From: Ignavibacteriales bacterium
GTDB taxonomy: Bacteria; Bacteroidota; Ignavibacteria; Ignavibacteriales; Ignavibacteriaceae
Direction: 5' to 3'
DNA length: 64,000 nucleotides
Assembly: GCA_020061465.1 (NCBI GenBank)
Contig: JAGUYG010000027.1
Span: forward strand, 21,973 to 85,972
The notes beneath the pieces were generated by a model. It was not told the origin of the DNA and did not search any database. It was given only the letters and a program-made list of their open reading frames with translations. This document shows positions 24,028 to 33,141 of the stretch, in pieces; positions within the stretch are counted from its first letter, which is position 1, and every line of letters begins with the position of its first letter. The position numbers and the translations under genes are program-made.

Positions 24028-26999
24028 AACGACTAATCTTTTTCATATCATTCTTTTTAAGTGTTACCGGATATCTCCCTGCTCAAACTGCTTCTGAAAA
24101 ATTTAACGATGCCATGTTTGCATACAATTCATCCGATTTTGTGAATGCAGTTAAATTGTTCGATGACTTCTTTTCTAACTATCAATTAAAAGATGAACTT
24201 TATGCTGCCGCGAAGTATTATTCTTCCGAATCATTAATTAATTCCGGTAATCTTGATGCTGCCGCTGCCGGGTTTGAATTTTTAGTTAATCATTTCAAAT
24301 GGTCGAATTTTAGAGATAAATCTTTGTATCGTCTCGGCTTGATTTATTTCGAACAAAAATTATTCAGTAAAAGCAGAGACAGATTGAAGCAATTATTAGA
24401 TGAGTATCCTGAAAGCGAGCACATCGGTTCAGCACTTTATTGGATAGGGGAATCTTACTCTGCCCAAAATTTACTTGAAGAAGCAATTCAATTTTTAGAA
24501 GAAGCTGTTCAAAAGCGAAGTAATAATAAGTACATAGATTATACAATCTATACTCTCGCATCGGTTTATGAAAAAATTGGAGATTATGAGAAAGCCGTTA
24601 GCTACTATGATAGGCTGCTTTCTTATCACCGCGAAAGCCCGTTAGCTGTGTCGGCACAAATACGAATCGGGATTTGCTACTTCAAGCTGAAAGATTATCA
24701 TTCCTCCATACTTGAGCTAAAAAATCCGATGCTTGCAAATCTTCCGTTAGATCAATATGCCGAAAGTCTTTACCTTCTTGCTAACTCACAGTACCGCGTT
24801 CAAGAATATGAGAATGCCGAAAAAACCTATCTTGAAATTATTCAGAACTTTCCCTCATCGGATGTGATTAGAGAAGTTAAGTACGGATTGGGCTGGTCTT
24901 ATTTTCAGCAAAAAAAATATAACGATGCTTATAGAATTTTTAATCTCTTATCTGAAGAAAGCGACAGCATAGGAATTAAATCGTTTTATTGGAAAGCTGA
25001 AGCTAAGAGATATGCGGGACAGGACAGTGAAGCATACAACATTTACAAAGAATTTATGGAAAGATATCCTAATCATGAACTTGTCAGTAATGTTCAATAT
25101 CAGATGGGTGTTATATTCTTCAACTCAAAAAGATTTGAAGCATCGGAAAACTACTTGAAAGCTGCTGTGAATTCACCTGATTCTGACACTCGAAGCAGAG
25201 CCTACACGATGTTAGGCGAGATTGACTTGAACAGAAAAAAATTCGGTCCTGCAAGAATGAGTTTCGAAGCGGCTCTTAATGTCGCCGGTGTTCAGGATGA
25301 TTTAGTTAATCGTGCAAGATTGGGATTCGGAATTTCCTTCTATTATCTTAAACGCTATAAAGATGCGATTACTCAATTGAGCTTGATTGAAAAAAGTGAT
25401 CCGCATTTCGAAAGCGATAAGGTTAACTTCTTCCTTGCCGAAAGTTATTTTGCTTCAAAAAATTATTCCGATGCACTTAAGTATTATGATGGTGTCGATC
25501 CTTCAAATCCCGAACTTGCGAACTCAAGCTTATATGGCAAAGCATACTGTTATTTCAATATTCGTCAATATGAAAATGCGGCTTACCAATTTTCGGAATT
25601 CATAAAGAAATATCCTCGCGATACCAAAATTGTAGATGTGCGATTGAGATTAGCCGACAGCTATTTCGGAAGCAAAAATTATACAGCCGCAAGCAACGTG
25701 TATAAAGATTTGTTCAAGACAGGTTTGGGAACTTCAAATAATTCTTATGTTCACTACCAATATGCTCAAGCTCTCTATAAAGCCGGTCAGATCAACGATG
25801 CGATAAATGAATTTAGAAATCTTCAAGAAAAATTTCCGTCTTCCGAATTTGCCGACCGTTCTCTTTTTGTTGTAAGTTGGATTTATTTTCAGCAGGGAAA
25901 TTTTAGCGAGTCAATTTCTAATTATCAAAGTGTATTGAATTTATACCCGCGCTCTACACTTGGTTCTTTAATTTATTATTCAATTGGGGATGCATATTTT
26001 AATTTAGGCAGATATGATTCGGCAATAGTTAATTATCAACGTGTTGTAGTAAACTATCCTAATTCGAATAACGTTTTCGATGCGATCAATGGAATACAGT
26101 ACAGCTACGTAGCATTAGGACAACCGGAAAAAGCTGTCTCTTTGATTGATGAATTTGTTATGAAGAATCCCGGATTAAGCTTTTCCGATCAGCTCTTTTT
26201 CAAAAAAGGAGAAATTTATTACAGCTTAAGAAACTATGAAGCTGCAAAAGCAAGTTACAAAGAATTTATTTCGAATTTTCGGAAGAGTAAATTTGTTCCG
26301 GATGCATATTATTGGATAGGGAAGAGCGCTCAAAATCTTGCACAGCTTGATGAAGCGCTTTTCAATTTTAATATGGTGTTTGATTCTTACAAAAGCAGCG
26401 AATCTGCGGTAGCGGCTATTATTGAAATTTGCAACATCTATAATCAGCAAAAAAATTATGATGCGGCATTAGCTGCAATAAACAAAGGCGTAAGCAGTTT
26501 TTCCAATTCTAATAGAATACCGGAACTGCTCTTCATAAAAGCTAATACACTTGTAAACAAGGGAAATATTGCTGCTGCGTATGAAGTTTATGATGAAATC
26601 GTTCAGTATTATCGTGGTTCTATCTTTGCCGAAAAATCGAAATTTGAACTTGGATTGATCGAGCTTGCAACTAAACGTTATGAAAATGCTGAAATTTATT
26701 TTAAAGATCTCGCAGAGAAAAGATCGGATGATCTGGGTGCAAAAGCGCAATTCCATTTAGGGCTTACTCTTTACGAACAAAAAAAACTTACCGAAGCTAT
26801 TACAGCTTTCGTGAGAGTTAGAACAATTTTTTCATCATATACCGAATGGTTAGCCCGTTCTTATTTGAAGATGGGTGATATTTATGTTGAATTAAAAGAT
26901 TATGAAAAAGCAAAGGAGATGTTTAGAACCGTACTGAGCGTACATAGGGGAGACCCGCTCGGGATTGAAGCTCAAACTAAGCTGAGGACATTAAAATGA
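24024..26999 (+). CDS. Large periplasmic TPR protein of a Tol/Ton-like gene set
   Basis: This 991-residue protein has a signal peptide (MKRLIFFISFFLSVTGYLPAQT) followed by some 20-25 TPR units to the C-terminus. Typical units are ALYWIGESYSAQNLLEEAIQFLEEAV, IYYSIGDAYFNLGRYDSAIVNYQRVV and YLKMGDIYVELKDYEKAKEMF. Many resemble the CpoB/YbgF and outer-membrane lipoprotein type (YPESEHIGSALYWIGESY). It overlaps the DUF92 frame and the downstream barrel gene by 4 nt each. Probably a periplasmic scaffold linking the barrel to the inner-membrane ExbBD/TonB proteins (inference). Confidence 0.88.
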   Translation: MKRLIFFISFFLSVTGYLPAQTASEKFNDAMFAYNSSDFVNAVKLFDDFFSNYQLKDELYAAAKYYSSESLINSGNLDAAAAGFEFLVNHFKWSNFRDKSLYRLGLIYFEQKLFSKSRDRLKQLLDEYPESEHIGSALYWIGESYSAQNLLEEAIQFLEEAVQKRSNNKYIDYTIYTLASVYEKIGDYEKAVSYYDRLLSYHRESPLAVSAQIRIGICYFKLKDYHSSILELKNPMLANLPLDQYAESLYLLANSQYRVQEYENAEKTYLEIIQNFPSSDVIREVKYGLGWSYFQQKKYNDAYRIFNLLSEESDSIGIKSFYWKAEAKRYAGQDSEAYNIYKEFMERYPNHELVSNVQYQMGVIFFNSKRFEASENYLKAAVNSPDSDTRSRAYTMLGEIDLNRKKFGPARMSFEAALNVAGVQDDLVNRARLGFGISFYYLKRYKDAITQLSLIEKSDPHFESDKVNFFLAESYFASKNYSDALKYYDGVDPSNPELANSSLYGKAYCYFNIRQYENAAYQFSEFIKKYPRDTKIVDVRLRLADSYFGSKNYTAASNVYKDLFKTGLGTSNNSYVHYQYAQALYKAGQINDAINEFRNLQEKFPSSEFADRSLFVVSWIYFQQGNFSESISNYQSVLNLYPRSTLGSLIYYSIGDAYFNLGRYDSAIVNYQRVVVNYPNSNNVFDAINGIQYSYVALGQPEKAVSLIDEFVMKNPGLSFSDQLFFKKGEIYYSLRNYEAAKASYKEFISNFRKSKFVPDAYYWIGKSAQNLAQLDEALFNFNMVFDSYKSSESAVAAIIEICNIYNQQKNYDAALAAINKGVSSFSNSNRIPELLFIKANTLVNKGNIAAAYEVYDEIVQYYRGSIFAEKSKFELGLIELATKRYENAEIYFKDLAEKRSDDLGAKAQFHLGLTLYEQKKLTEAITAFVRVRTIFSSYTEWLARSYLKMGDIYVELKDYEKAKEMFRTVLSVHRGDPLGIEAQTKLRTLK

Positions 27000-28639
27000 T
27001 CAAAAAGATTTTTATAACATTATTTTTATTTTCATTAACCGCTGCGGCTCAAGATGACAGGCCTAACCCAAATGTAGAACTTCCGGATTTTGTTATTACC
27101 GGCACCGATGTGGTTTCGGTCCAAATATCCGATAAATTAGCTCCGGAATTTGTCTCAACCATCTCAGAGGAATTCATCAAACCGCGCTTTACGCCGGAAG
27201 AACTTGGTTTGAGAGAACCTTCTCATCCCATGAAAAATGAAATTAAATTGTTTGACAATGCTGATTATTTAAACGGTTATCTTTCCGCCGGAGTCGGTTT
27301 GTATACGCTTCCTTCTGTTAAATTTCGTTATACATATACGGCAGATAATTTAATTCTTGAAGGAATAGGTTTAGGCATGAACAGACGTGCGTATGAATAC
27401 GAAGATGCTTTTAAAAATAAAATTGAAAATACAGATCGGTATTCAATAACGGGAGTTGCGAATTTATCTTACATCATAAGTAATGACGCCGATTTTTTGC
27501 CTTATACTAACTTCAAATTACATGGAGATTACGGCTTATCTTCATATAAATTATTTGCCTTTCCCGATACAACTTTTAAAAGAAATTTAAATAAAGGGAA
27601 TTTTTCATTTTCGATGAACAACCTTTCTAATAAATTACTCATATACGATTTTTCTGTCGGGGATAATTACACTTTTTTAAGCGACGAAAAATTTTCTGAA
27701 AATACGCTTCGAGCTAATGGTATGGCTAAGGTGCTGCTTAAGAATGTTACTTTTGGGGCTAAAATTTATTACCTCCGGCAATGGTTAGAAAGCCATATTG
27801 ATTTTCCGGTAGCCGTAGAACAACACGGCGCCAGAGATTTTCTGAATATGCAAACAACAGTGGGACTTGAAGTTACAAAATTGGTAAGAGCATCCTTTGG
27901 GTTTAATTATGCTGCAACAAAAAGTCAAAACTATTTTTCTCCTTATCTTGCAGTAGCGCTGAAAGTTGATAAAAATTTATCCTTCTTCGGTGAATATGCG
28001 CCTGCTGCCGAATTCCTTACAGCCGGTGATTTCTTAAGGGAAAATGAGTATTTAAATTATCGAAGTGTAATTAATCACTATTTCAAAAAATCTACCATTA
28101 TGAACTTTGCTGTTAAGTATGAATACGACAAGTACTTTCAAATTGACGGCGGATTGGGATACTTCTATGCTTCCAATTACCCTTATCATGACACAATTAG
28201 CTCCGGTAAATTTGACCTGAAAACCGCTGATGAAGTAAAGAGCTTCACTCCATATCTTAATTTATTATTTCATCCCGGTCCTTTCGGTATGTTTTACGGC
28301 ACGATAAAATTAAACGATACCAGAACCGCAGACACGTTGAACCAAATTATTCCCTATCATCCTGCACTTCGTGCTGCTTTAGCGTATTCGTATAACTTCA
28401 ATTTTGGTGTCCAAGCCGGAGTGAAATTGGATTATGCATCAAAGAGTTATGTAGATATAAACAACGAAAAGGAAATTGAACCCTTCATAGATTTTAGTCT
28501 CAATTTTTCATATAAATTTATGCCGAATTTTTCATTAACTTTGCAGTTGAATAATTTGCTTAATAACAAGAATTATCTTTGGGATGGATACCGGGAAACT
28601 CCGGTTGATATTATCGCAGGCTTAAATTATAGATGGTAA
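26996..28639 (+). CDS. Outer-membrane beta-barrel protein with TonB-box-like N-terminus, no plug
   Basis: This 547-residue protein has a signal peptide (about residues 1-19), then ELPDFVITGTDVV at 28-40, which looks like a TonB box. No plug domain is apparent: alternating aromatic/polar strands begin about residue 95 (LSAGVGLYTLPSVKFRYTY) and run to the C-terminus, which ends GLNYRW with the terminal aromatic residue of outer-membrane barrels. The last strands (LTLQLNNLLNNKNYLWDGY) resemble TonB-dependent receptors. It overlaps the TPR gene by 4 nt. Possibly a structural anchor rather than a transporter. Confidence 0.78.
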   Translation: MIKKIFITLFLFSLTAAAQDDRPNPNVELPDFVITGTDVVSVQISDKLAPEFVSTISEEFIKPRFTPEELGLREPSHPMKNEIKLFDNADYLNGYLSAGVGLYTLPSVKFRYTYTADNLILEGIGLGMNRRAYEYEDAFKNKIENTDRYSITGVANLSYIISNDADFLPYTNFKLHGDYGLSSYKLFAFPDTTFKRNLNKGNFSFSMNNLSNKLLIYDFSVGDNYTFLSDEKFSENTLRANGMAKVLLKNVTFGAKIYYLRQWLESHIDFPVAVEQHGARDFLNMQTTVGLEVTKLVRASFGFNYAATKSQNYFSPYLAVALKVDKNLSFFGEYAPAAEFLTAGDFLRENEYLNYRSVINHYFKKSTIMNFAVKYEYDKYFQIDGGLGYFYASNYPYHDTISSGKFDLKTADEVKSFTPYLNLLFHPGPFGMFYGTIKLNDTRTADTLNQIIPYHPALRAALAYSYNFNFGVQAGVKLDYASKSYVDINNEKEIEPFIDFSLNFSYKFMPNFSLTLQLNNLLNNKNYLWDGYRETPVDIIAGLNYRW

Positions 28640-28667
28640 CCCCGTCTAATAAAGGATAATATAAAAA

Positions 28668-30530
28668 ATGACCAAAGCTGAGTTAGTTAGAAAAATTGCC
28701 AAGATTGTAGGTGTGTCCGATTCGGATGCAAAAATCTTTTTTGAGCTGTTTCTTACAAAGATTGCGCATATTGCTAATCCCGGAGACGCAATACATCTAA
28801 AGGGAGTAGGAATATTCGAAGTCAAAAAAGGAAAGATTAACAAGCGGAGGCAGGAATATCCCGATGAAATAAACGAAGTAATTTATACCGAAATTGTTCA
28901 ATACTCATCCGAACCAAATATGTCCGAAGAAGATAAATTTTTATTTAACATTCCCGCCGTGCGTACCGAAAATTATTACCCGATCGATTCACATTTTAGC
29001 TTGAGTTTTGGCAAGCCGGTTATTCCGGTTGGAAGTGCTAAAAGTACCGAATATTTCATTCCGCCTACCGGAAATGAACTCTTAAAATTAATTGATACTA
29101 AAGTAGATAAGTTAATCACTAACGCGACTGTGCTTCAAAATTATTCTAAAGGAAATGAAATATTAGTGTTCGATTCTTTCCGTAAAGACGAAAACCAACT
29201 TGAATTTATGTTGGATAAAAAATCCACAAAGAGAAAATCAGTGCCTTCAAGCAAAGGGGTTATTATTAAGTCTGCCGGAGATGAAATAAAGGAACAGCGA
29301 AAAGTTGAAAATTTGCCGTGGGATTTTGGCGAAGAATTATCTAAACAAATTGCCGAAGAAGCACTTTTAGACATCGAAAGAGAGGAAAATGAGATTACAG
29401 AAGATGAAGACTCGTATTCCTCATTCGCATGGGATTTTGGTAAGTTTTCCGAGGGTGAAACCGAAGATGTAGAATCTTCCCAATTGGGTAAAGCAATAAA
29501 AGAAGCTGAAAAATCGCTGCAGGAGATCGATGAAGAAAAGTATATTCCGGAACCAAAAAAGAAAACCGATGCAGAGGAAGATTTTATTGAAGAAAAAGAG
29601 AGTGAAACTAATTTTAAGCGGGTTAAATCTATCACTTCTGAATTTATTGCACCACTCGAAGATGAACAGACTGAGGAGGAAGAATTACAAAATTGGGATT
29701 TCGATTCAGGCGAGATTGAGGAAACATTAGAAAAAGATTTGGAAGCTGAAATTACTCCAACAAGTTTCGAAGATGATATTGAAAAGAAAACAGCTTTAAG
29801 CAAGGATTTCAGTTTGTCCGGTGAATTTGAATCTGAAGAAGAAAAGCAAAAAGAATCTGTTGAAGAAATAATTGAACGCGAATTTAGAAAACGTACACAA
29901 ACACTTGAAGAAAGTTACAGAAAAAGGAGTTCGGCAGCCCGGTTTTTTGTTGTATTAGGGACAGTTCTGGTTATTGTAATCGGATGGCTCCTTTACAACT
30001 GGTTGAATACCATGCTAAGTAAAAAAGAACCGGAGAGCAGTTCTCTCAAAGCGAGTATTTTACGAACGCCGGTGGTTATTAATAGAAATTATGAAATTCC
30101 TGTTACCTATCCATATTTGCCTAACATGGGTAATTTAATTACTTATGATCCAATCGATCCGGCTGTCTTCAAAACAAAAATTACTGCTGTTGATACAACC
30201 GCTCTAAGCCAGGGACCCGATCAGAAGAAGGAAACGGTACGTAAGGTACCTGAACCAAAGGAAACTAAACCTATTGTAACTGAGTTAAAACCAGCGGTTG
30301 ATTTGGAAAGAGTAAAAGATAATATTTATAAATCGGGCGATACGTTTGTAGTGCAGGTATCCTCATGGCAGTCTCAGGCAAAAGCAGCGGCTGAAGTGGA
30401 AAGATTAAAAAGGCAGGGATTAAGTGCTTTCATTCAACGTGCTGAAATTCCTGGCAGAGGGACCTGGTATAGAGTCAGGGTCGGTGGTTTTAGCAGTGTT
30501 GCAGATGCAGAAAAATTCGTAAACAAATAG
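28668..30530 (+). CDS. HU-like DNA-binding domain / transmembrane / SPOR fusion protein
   Basis: This 620-residue protein has three parts. Residues 1-90 are an HU/IHF-like domain (MTKAELVRKIAKIVGVSDSD, then HLKGVGIFEVKKGKINKRR). A long acidic, low-complexity linker (about 180-420) contains repeated WDFG/WDFDSGE-type segments (LPWDFGEEL, FAWDFGKFS, NWDFDSGEI). One TM helix at about 425-446 (FFVVLGTVLVIVIGWLLYNW) leads to a periplasmic C-terminal SPOR domain (TFVVQVSSWQSQAKAAAEVE to the end), which in known proteins binds denuded peptidoglycan at division septa. It is followed after 29 nt by exbB. Confidence 0.9.
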   Translation: MTKAELVRKIAKIVGVSDSDAKIFFELFLTKIAHIANPGDAIHLKGVGIFEVKKGKINKRRQEYPDEINEVIYTEIVQYSSEPNMSEEDKFLFNIPAVRTENYYPIDSHFSLSFGKPVIPVGSAKSTEYFIPPTGNELLKLIDTKVDKLITNATVLQNYSKGNEILVFDSFRKDENQLEFMLDKKSTKRKSVPSSKGVIIKSAGDEIKEQRKVENLPWDFGEELSKQIAEEALLDIEREENEITEDEDSYSSFAWDFGKFSEGETEDVESSQLGKAIKEAEKSLQEIDEEKYIPEPKKKTDAEEDFIEEKESETNFKRVKSITSEFIAPLEDEQTEEEELQNWDFDSGEIEETLEKDLEAEITPTSFEDDIEKKTALSKDFSLSGEFESEEEKQKESVEEIIEREFRKRTQTLEESYRKRSSAARFFVVLGTVLVIVIGWLLYNWLNTMLSKKEPESSSLKASILRTPVVINRNYEIPVTYPYLPNMGNLITYDPIDPAVFKTKITAVDTTALSQGPDQKKETVRKVPEPKETKPIVTELKPAVDLERVKDNIYKSGDTFVVQVSSWQSQAKAAAEVERLKRQGLSAFIQRAEIPGRGTWYRVRVGGFSSVADAEKFVNK

Positions 30531-30559
30531 CTGTTGACAAAACAAAATAAAGGAATAAT

Positions 30560-31216
30560 ATGAACCTGTTCTCAATTTTCATTAAAGGCGGCTTTATGAT
30601 GTATCCTATCTTGTTGTGCTCGATAATCGGGATTGCCGTTGTAATCGATAGATATATTGTATTGAGAAAAGCAAAAATAAACGTTCCGGCTTTTATGGTC
30701 AGAATAAGAGGATTAATTAAAAAGAAAGATATTTCGGGAGCTATCAGCTACTGTATGGAAGAGAAATCTCCTGTAGCTAATATCATTCGTAAAGGTTTAA
30801 AAAAATTCCGCCTCGGACATGAACGTGTTAAAGAAGCGGTTGAAAATGCCGGAAAACAAGAAATAAGTAAACTTGAAAGAGGTCTTTCCGTTTTAGCTAC
30901 AGTTTCGGGTATTGCTCCGTTGTTAGGTTTTTTAGGTACCGTTACAGGAATGATTACTGCATTTATGACGATTGAAGACTTGCAGGGTGCCGCAAATCCA
31001 AGCGATCTTGCCGGCGGAATTTGGGAAGCGCTTACTACTACAGCATTTGGATTGATAGTGGGAATTCCGGCGCTGGCATTTTACAACTACTTCCTCAACT
31101 ACGTTAAAAAATTAGTCGGCGATATGGAAATTGTTGCCAATGATGTTGTTGACATTATTCAGGATTCTTCCGGCGGATTAGTTGAAGTAGATGAAGAAAT
31201 AGAAATAGATATTTAA
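30560..31216 (+). CDS. exbB: MotA/TolQ/ExbB family proton channel protein
   Basis: This 218-residue inner-membrane protein has a TM helix near residues 14-32 and two more in the conserved region VLATVSGIAPLLGFLGTVTGMITAF and WEALTTTAFGLIVGIPALAFYNYF. It is the channel subunit that, with ExbD/TolR, uses proton-motive force. It is 9 nt from exbD. TolQ and ExbB cannot be separated by sequence here; the downstream TonB-like gene and absence of tolB/pal favour ExbB. Confidence 0.92.
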   Translation: MNLFSIFIKGGFMMYPILLCSIIGIAVVIDRYIVLRKAKINVPAFMVRIRGLIKKKDISGAISYCMEEKSPVANIIRKGLKKFRLGHERVKEAVENAGKQEISKLERGLSVLATVSGIAPLLGFLGTVTGMITAFMTIEDLQGAANPSDLAGGIWEALTTTAFGLIVGIPALAFYNYFLNYVKKLVGDMEIVANDVVDIIQDSSGGLVEVDEEIEIDI

Positions 31217-31225
31217 AGGCTTACT

Positions 31226-31630
31226 ATGAAATTTCAAATATCAAGAGAACCGCTTAGCATTTTTAGTTTTTCTTCTTTAACAGATATTGTTCTGCTGCTT
31301 GTGATATTTTTCTTACTCACTTCACAATTTGTAATTCAGACGGGAGTGAAAGTTAAATTACCCGGTTCCAAAACAAACGAACAAGCAGTACCTTCAAGAT
31401 TAATTGTTACACTAACTGCCGGCGGCGGTGTTTATGTAGGAAACGAGGAAGTGGGGTTGGATGAACTTCCTGCAAAAATAAGTATCCTCAGAGGTGCCGG
31501 TGCCGATGATAATTTAATCATTCGCGCCGACAGAATCGTTGCAGTTGAGCTTGTAATCAAAGTGATTGATGCGGCAAGAGCATCAGGAATTGATAAGTTT
31601 ACCATTGAAACCGAAAAAGAAAAATTGTAA
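31226..31630 (+). CDS. exbD: ExbD/TolR family biopolymer transport protein
   Basis: This 134-residue protein has one N-terminal TM helix carrying the essential Asp (D20 in SLTDIVLLLVIFFLLTSQF) and a periplasmic domain (VKVKLPGSKTNEQ, LIIRADRIVAVELVIKVIDAARASGI) typical of ExbD/TolR. It lies 9 nt after exbB and 24 nt before the TonB-like gene. Confidence 0.93.
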   Translation: MKFQISREPLSIFSFSSLTDIVLLLVIFFLLTSQFVIQTGVKVKLPGSKTNEQAVPSRLIVTLTAGGGVYVGNEEVGLDELPAKISILRGAGADDNLIIRADRIVAVELVIKVIDAARASGIDKFTIETEKEKL

Positions 31631-31654
31631 ACGATTATTATTACAGAGAGAACT

Positions 31655-32353
31655 ATGACTTATTCATCGATTCGACAGTTATCAATTTCAGCGTCTATTC
31701 TGCTTCATGGATTGATATTGATTCTACTAATATTTATTAAAATTTCATTCGAATATCCTCCAAGAGATTATGTAGAGCTCTCCTTCGGCACTTCGGGTGA
31801 AACCGGTTCAGCAGGTGCAATCGGTACAAGAATAGAGAGAGTAGAGGAATTAGCAGAAACGCAGGAGAAAAATCAAACAATCGACAAAAGTCATGAAGTT
31901 AAAGAAGTAGAGCTTCCGGTTGCAAAACATACTTCCGAAGAAAACGTAATAAAGCCGGCTGATAAACAAAAAGAAAAAGCTACTACTTCAGCAACTGAAA
32001 CTAAAGAAACCACTAATTCAAAAGTGACTACTCCCGGTCAAGGCAACAAAGCGGCAGGGGACGGCAGTTTTGGATATGATATCGATTGGGGCGGCAAAGG
32101 AATTCGAAAAATTTATAGTTACATTATACCCGCTTATCCCGAAGGTGTTTACAAAGAAATTGATATCCGCTTGAGGTTTACAATTCTTCCTGACGGAACG
32201 GTAGGAACTATCATTCCTCTAATCAAAGCCGATACAAAACTTGAAAACGCAGCAATAAATTCATTAAGGCAATGGCGGTTTGAACCGCTAGATAATTCTC
32301 AGAGGAGGGAAGAACAAGCGGCAATTATTGTTTTTCCGTACCGGCTTCAGTAG
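31655..32353 (+). CDS. TonB family energy-transducing protein
   Basis: The 232-residue product has one N-terminal TM helix (ISASILLHGLILILLIFIKI), a charged Lys/Glu/Thr linker (about residues 55-130) and a C-terminal TonB domain (YPEGVYKEIDIRLRFTILPDGTVGTIIPL, AAINSLRQWRFEPL). It is the last gene of the run that starts with DUF92 and overlaps a convergent gene by 29 nt. The expected partner is an outer-membrane protein, for which the plug-less barrel upstream is the obvious candidate. Confidence 0.88.
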   Translation: MTYSSIRQLSISASILLHGLILILLIFIKISFEYPPRDYVELSFGTSGETGSAGAIGTRIERVEELAETQEKNQTIDKSHEVKEVELPVAKHTSEENVIKPADKQKEKATTSATETKETTNSKVTTPGQGNKAAGDGSFGYDIDWGGKGIRKIYSYIIPAYPEGVYKEIDIRLRFTILPDGTVGTIIPLIKADTKLENAAINSLRQWRFEPLDNSQRREEQAAIIVFPYRLQ

Positions 32354-32624
32354 GTTCTTCTTTATAATACATACGGTAAAAGAAATATTCGGCTATCGAT
32401 AAAAGCGCAAGTGAAAAAGTATCTCTGTCAAAGTAAATTCCAAATCCTTCAGGCGCCATTAAATATTTTGCAATCATTCCTGTTATAGACCAGCCTACAG
32501 CAAATAACAATCCTATCAAACCAAGATTTAATAAACCGGATACTAAATTTTCTTCCTGCCATTTTTTTGTAAAGATAATCAAGGCAAATAACAGATGACC
32601 GAAAAAGATTACCGCAATTAACAT
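32325..32624 (-). CDS. Small membrane protein, unknown function
   Basis: This 99-residue protein has two or three hydrophobic helices (LIAVIFFGHLLFALIIF, LLNLGLIGLLFAVGWSITGMI, LALLSIAEYFFYRMYY) and a Glu/Thr-rich tail. I do not recognise a family. It is third in a three-gene minus-strand run and its 3' end overlaps the TonB-like gene by 29 nt. Confidence 0.6.
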   Translation of the reverse strand: MLIAVIFFGHLLFALIIFTKKWQEENLVSGLLNLGLIGLLFAVGWSITGMIAKYLMAPEGFGIYFDRDTFSLALLSIAEYFFYRMYYKEEPTEAGTEKQ

Positions 32625-32637
32625 GTTTATCGAGAGG

Positions 32638-33141
32638 TTATGACGAAATTCTCTTATTCATTATTACCATTCCTAACAAGGCTCCTAAAATGCCGAAAAT
32701 GGTGTTTATAATTCCATTGCTGAAAAGTATAAGGAAAGCATACATAGGGGAAAAGCCCGTCGTTCTGATATCTGCTTCAATTTGTTTAAGTAACTTCATT
32801 GTATCGTCAATCAGAGGACCCAAATTAAAGTCTCTCATCATTGATTCTGTGTATGGTAGTGCCTCGATAAATTCATTGCTTTTTGTAATTAATGTAATAA
32901 TTAGATCGATACCTGTTGCAAATATAGCCGCAAAGATGCCTGTCATTAATCCGAGGAAAAAAGCTCTTTCAATGGGAATTTTTTCAAAGAATCCGATAGT
33001 TCTTTGATACAAGTAAACCGCTAAGATGCCCGCACCCGGAATGATTAAACAGCAGGTAACACTTTTCATTCCAGGTACTGTTGCAAAAACTGCAGCACCG
33101 AAACCGCAAACCAAAGGCGAGAGAATTTTATTTTTATCCAT
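32638..33141 (-). CDS. Polytopic membrane protein, DUF4199-like
   Basis: This 167-residue protein has about four helices (PLVCGFGAAVFATVPGM, LIIPGAGILAVYLYQ, AFFLGLMTGIFAAIFATGIDLIITL, INTIFGILGALLGMVIM). The layout, with a hydrophilic stretch (EALPYTESMMRDFNLGP) before the last helix, resembles DUF4199-type proteins, but this is a weak match. It overlaps the upstream DUF2085 gene by 8 nt. Confidence 0.6.
   Translation of the reverse strand: MDKNKILSPLVCGFGAAVFATVPGMKSVTCCLIIPGAGILAVYLYQRTIGFFEKIPIERAFFLGLMTGIFAAIFATGIDLIITLITKSNEFIEALPYTESMMRDFNLGPLIDDTMKLLKQIEADIRTTGFSPMYAFLILFSNGIINTIFGILGALLGMVIMNKRISS

Noticed and set aside
29141..29803. 220-codon Ser-rich open frame opposite the HU-SPOR gene
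   Set aside because: It is the antisense image of the Glu/Asp/Lys-rich linker; long antisense frames are expected opposite such codons.
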